From assembly GCA_020226215.1 (NCBI GenBank), contig CM035227.1, positions 104,205,732 through 104,269,731 on the forward strand: a stretch of DNA of 64,000 bases, in the 5' to 3' direction. The translations under genes and the position numbers were made by a program. The stretch comes from Sindora glabra. Taxonomy: Eukaryota > Streptophyta > Magnoliopsida > Fabales > Fabaceae. Shown piece by piece: positions 61,680 to 64,000 of this stretch. Below the pieces are notes generated by a model. That model did no database searches, was not told where the DNA came from, and saw only the letters and a list, made by a program, of their open reading frames with translations. How positions within the stretch are numbered: the stretch's first letter is position 1; each line of letters opens with the position of its first letter.

Positions 61680-62093
61680 AAACTCATAATAGAGATAATT
61701 TAGTTCAAAAGGCTAGTCAAACATAACACTTCAAATGCTTAAACATACTAGATTCTATTAGGATAATTTAAAATAAGTCATAAGAAGCATATTCCCAAAG
61801 ACAATAATCACTTGGACATATGTTTATTTGATATTGACTAAGAAATCACATTAAATAAATGATATTTTGATATTTACATTAAGAAGCTAATCATAATAAA
61901 AATAATTTAATTCAAAAGGTTAGTCAAACATAACACTTCAAATACTTAAACATACTAAATTCTATTAGGATAATCTAAAATAAGTCATAAGAAGCATATT
62001 CCCAAAGACAATAATCACTTGGACATACGTTTATTTGAAATTGACTAAAAAATCACATTAAATAAATTATATTTTAATATTTACATTAAGAAG
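61680..62093. repeat. Tandem duplication, unit 207 bp
   Basis: 61680-61886 and 61887-62093 are about 90 percent identical by eye, with a constant offset of 207 bases. For example TAAGAAGCATATTCCCAAAG starts at 61781 and again at 61988. Both copies end in TTTACATTAAGAAG. Confidence 0.93.
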
Positions 62094-62103
62094 ACCCACA
62101 ATC

Positions 62104-62263
62104 ACACTCTTATGTATACAAACCCTAACTTATAAATGAAGGTTATTCTTATTCTATCAATTCTAAATCACTATTATTTAATTACACTCTTATGCATACA
62201 AACTCTAAGTTATAAATGGAGGTTATTCTTATTCTATCAACCCTAAATCATTATTATTTAATG
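62104..62263. repeat. Tandem duplication, unit 80 bp
   Basis: ACACTCTTATG(T/C)ATACAAA starts at 62104 and 62184. Both copies run through GGTTATTCTTATTCTATCAA to TTATTTAAT, with a few substitutions. Confidence 0.93.
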
Positions 62264-62763
62264 TGTTGGTACTATTCACTCAATATTGTCCATTTGGATA
62301 ATACTAATTTTGTAACTTCTTTGTTACAATCCAATCCCACTTGGATGATCCTACCCCTTGATTACATAGTTATACAAGACCATCAGGAATGAATCTTAAA
62401 CTTGAAGTTTTCTTTTTCAATGTTCTTTGCCTGCACTCTACTTGATCATTGACTCGAGCATCCAAAATTCCTCCAAAGGGTCATCCCCCACTACAACCGG
62501 TGCATTTGCTAGCTATGCAAGTCGCTTGAATCACTCTAATCTAATAGGAAGGAGATCTATGGCTCATTTTATAAGAAATTGTAATGTAATAGCCGTGCAA
62601 GCACATACATAAATGAAAATTTTTATATAATTTTTTATATGCTTTTGAATTTAATTCTCTTGAAATAAGATTTTTCTGCTACTGAGAATGGGTTATAAGA
62701 GAATAAAAAAAATTTCCTTATTTTATTTGGGATATTTTGTAACCAAGAGCAATGAGTAAGGAC

Positions 62764-62844
62764 CTGAAATGAACCATGACACCCCTAGTTACTGTAGAAG
62801 TAGCTGAAACTGAACAATGATGCTCCTAGTTACTATAGAAGTGG
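62764..62844. repeat. Tandem duplication, unit about 40 bp
   Basis: CTGAAATGAACCATGAC... at 62764 and CTGAAACTGAACAATGAT... at 62804. Both continue into CTAGTTACT(G/A)TAGAAGT. Confidence 0.8.
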
Positions 62845-63145
62845 AATCCACGTGATCTATAGTTTCAAGCAGTTCCCGTCACCGTACTAGTTTATGGTCC
62901 AAATTACCGAGGAGTGAGACCGACCTCTCAGAAAGTAAGTCTTGCTTGGAACAGTAAATTTTGAAAGTTTGAAACTGCCTTATGGTGTCGGCCATTTCTT
63001 AATGTTGATAATGTTACATACACAACCAGACAACATTAGTTTATGCTAAGTTTCTAAATGACAGCAGAAAATTTTTTACTCGAATAACATTTATTTTTTT
63101 CTTTAAATTTGGTATTTTGTTCTAAATTCGAAATTCGATTTTTCA

Positions 63146-63149
<4 letters not shown>

Positions 63150-63187
<38 letters not shown>
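63150..63187. repeat. (AT)n microsatellite
   Basis: About 19 AT units without interruption. Confidence 0.95.
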
Positions 63188-63189
<2 letters not shown>

Positions 63190-63399
63190 CATTTCTGCGT
63201 TAAAAAGAAATTTACCCCTATCACCTTCTCCTTATCTTCGTTTGTCCTACTAGATTTATTTAGATCTTGGATTCACTTTCCTGTGTCTGACTCTCACGAG
63301 GACAGTGACCCATCATGTCTCTTTGCATAAAATATACATAACATAGAAAAAGTTAATAAATACTTTTTTTTTTAATTATTGGTCACCCTTTAGGTGCAG

Positions 63400-64000
63400 G
63401 TCTATTTTCGTCTTTGCAGCATCGATTGCTTTTTTAACTCTCTCAGCTTATTTCTTCTTTTCACCTCAGAAATCCGTAGCAACATAATATCAGATTAGGG
63501 TTTCTGGCAACAGTGACTTTTGGTCTGCACTTGGTCTTGTTTGCTGGTCCTTAAGTTGATCATTTTCAATTCTATCATCTATGCTTAATTAGGAACTACA
63601 GTGACTACTTCGTTGTGATGCCCTTAGGATAAATACAAAGGTAAATCCCTCTGAACTTTGCTGTTAGATTTTGCTTTTCTTCTTCATCTTCTTATATGAT
63701 TTTCTAGTTTTTGCTTCTCATAAATTAGGGTTTCCTTAATTAGCTAGTGTCCATTTTCTTGGTTTAAAGGTTATTCAAGTGATGAGTTTGTTTTGAAATT
63801 CCTTTTGAACTTTGAAAACTTGCATGGCTATAATTTGCCTAGTTTCACAAGAGTTATGGCTTTATTGTCTTTTCCTTTAATTTTCCCTTCACCCGATCTT
63901 TTTCCATGTCTGAAATTTTCTTTCATTTGAAGCTATATTGATATATGAAGTTTGATACCCACCCCCCAAAATAGTTCATTATCCTTCCTAATTCCTTTTC
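63400..64000 (+). other. Possible leader region of a gene beginning downstream of the window
   Basis: CT-rich sequence is followed by a telo-box-like TTAGGGTTT at 63495-63503 and a good splice donor ACAAAG/GTAAAT at 63640-63641. The T-rich DNA after it would then be an intron in the 5' UTR. No coding exon is visible before the window ends. Confidence 0.3.

Larger units (their letters stand above)
61600..62560 (-). mobile_element. LTR-retrotransposon-like remnant, minus orientation
   Basis: On the minus strand, at about 62510-62430, there is GTTGTAGTGGGGGATGACCC ... TTGGATGCTCGAGTCAATGA. It resembles the GATGCTCAAGTCAGTGA block seen in LTRs of many plant retrotransposons. It is followed on that strand by about 800 bases of AT-rich sequence made of two tandem duplications. 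No partner LTR or coding domain was found, so a solo LTR or fragment is most likely. Confidence 0.35.
51606..63400. other. Long intergenic region rich in repeats, no gene seen
   Basis: The first few hundred bases are the 3' UTR of the RING ligase gene. Beyond that the DNA is very AT-rich. I see a MITE (52508-52675), a degenerate hAT-like element (56664-56977), a GC-richer promoter-like patch (57100-57850), an AT-rich inverted-repeat element (59106-60084), an LTR-like remnant (about 61600-62560), three tandem duplications and an (AT)n tract, all listed separately. Frames such as 60350-60661 have no recognisable domain and lie in low-complexity DNA. Confidence 0.5.

Noticed and set aside
1..64000. 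CRISPR arrays, bacterial operons, integrated viral genes and tRNA/rRNA genes
   Set aside because: No regularly spaced repeats, no viral domains and no RNA gene signatures were seen. The window is ordinary plant nuclear DNA.

Overview
This window is nuclear DNA of a flowering plant, almost certainly a eudicot. The genes are split by short introns with GT...AG borders. Intergenic DNA is very AT-rich and full of small non-autonomous DNA transposons and microsatellites. The gene set is plant-typical: an S6K-type AGC kinase, a PHT1 phosphate transporter, an h-type thioredoxin remnant, a subfamily III LRR receptor kinase, RPL10, a cytosolic glyoxalase II and an RNFT-type RING ligase. I cannot name the species. 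There are no operons, so neighbouring genes are not expected to work together. Splice borders were read by eye and checked for phase continuity.

Layout. 1-3255 (+): 3' part of a ribosomal S6 kinase gene, six exons, N-terminus outside the window. 4254-5927 (-): PHT1 phosphate transporter, intact over 556 sense codons except for one in-frame TAG where the family has Trp; two PHR1-type P1BS boxes lie upstream. 10020-12377 (-): a degenerate h-type thioredoxin whose exons are scattered in AT-rich DNA, with active site WCYPC and an early stop. 15930-18616 (-): LRR receptor-like kinase, three exons, lacking the HRD Asp and the DFG Phe. 24418-27535 (-): a mitochondrial membrane protein resembling COA1/TIM21, three exons. 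27.6-35.8 kb: an AT-rich desert without a recognisable gene. 35869-37768 (-): ribosomal protein L10 (uL16), four exons, with telo-box and site II promoter motifs. 38492-38949: a clean hAT-type element with a perfect 8-bp target duplication. 40404-44123 (+): cytosolic glyoxalase II, seven exons. 47085-51605 (+): RNFT-like RING E3 ligase, eight coding exons plus a probable 5' UTR intron. 51.6-63.4 kb: repeats, MITEs, tandem duplications and an LTR-like remnant. The last 600 bases look like the leader of a gene that starts beyond the window.

The most noteworthy points are two apparently recent gene lesions (the PHT1 nonsense codon and the thioredoxin decay), the kinase-motif losses in the LRR receptor, and a small three-member MITE family whose copies share an unusual terminal inverted repeat. 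I found no bacterial-style system, CRISPR array or clearly new multi-gene system.
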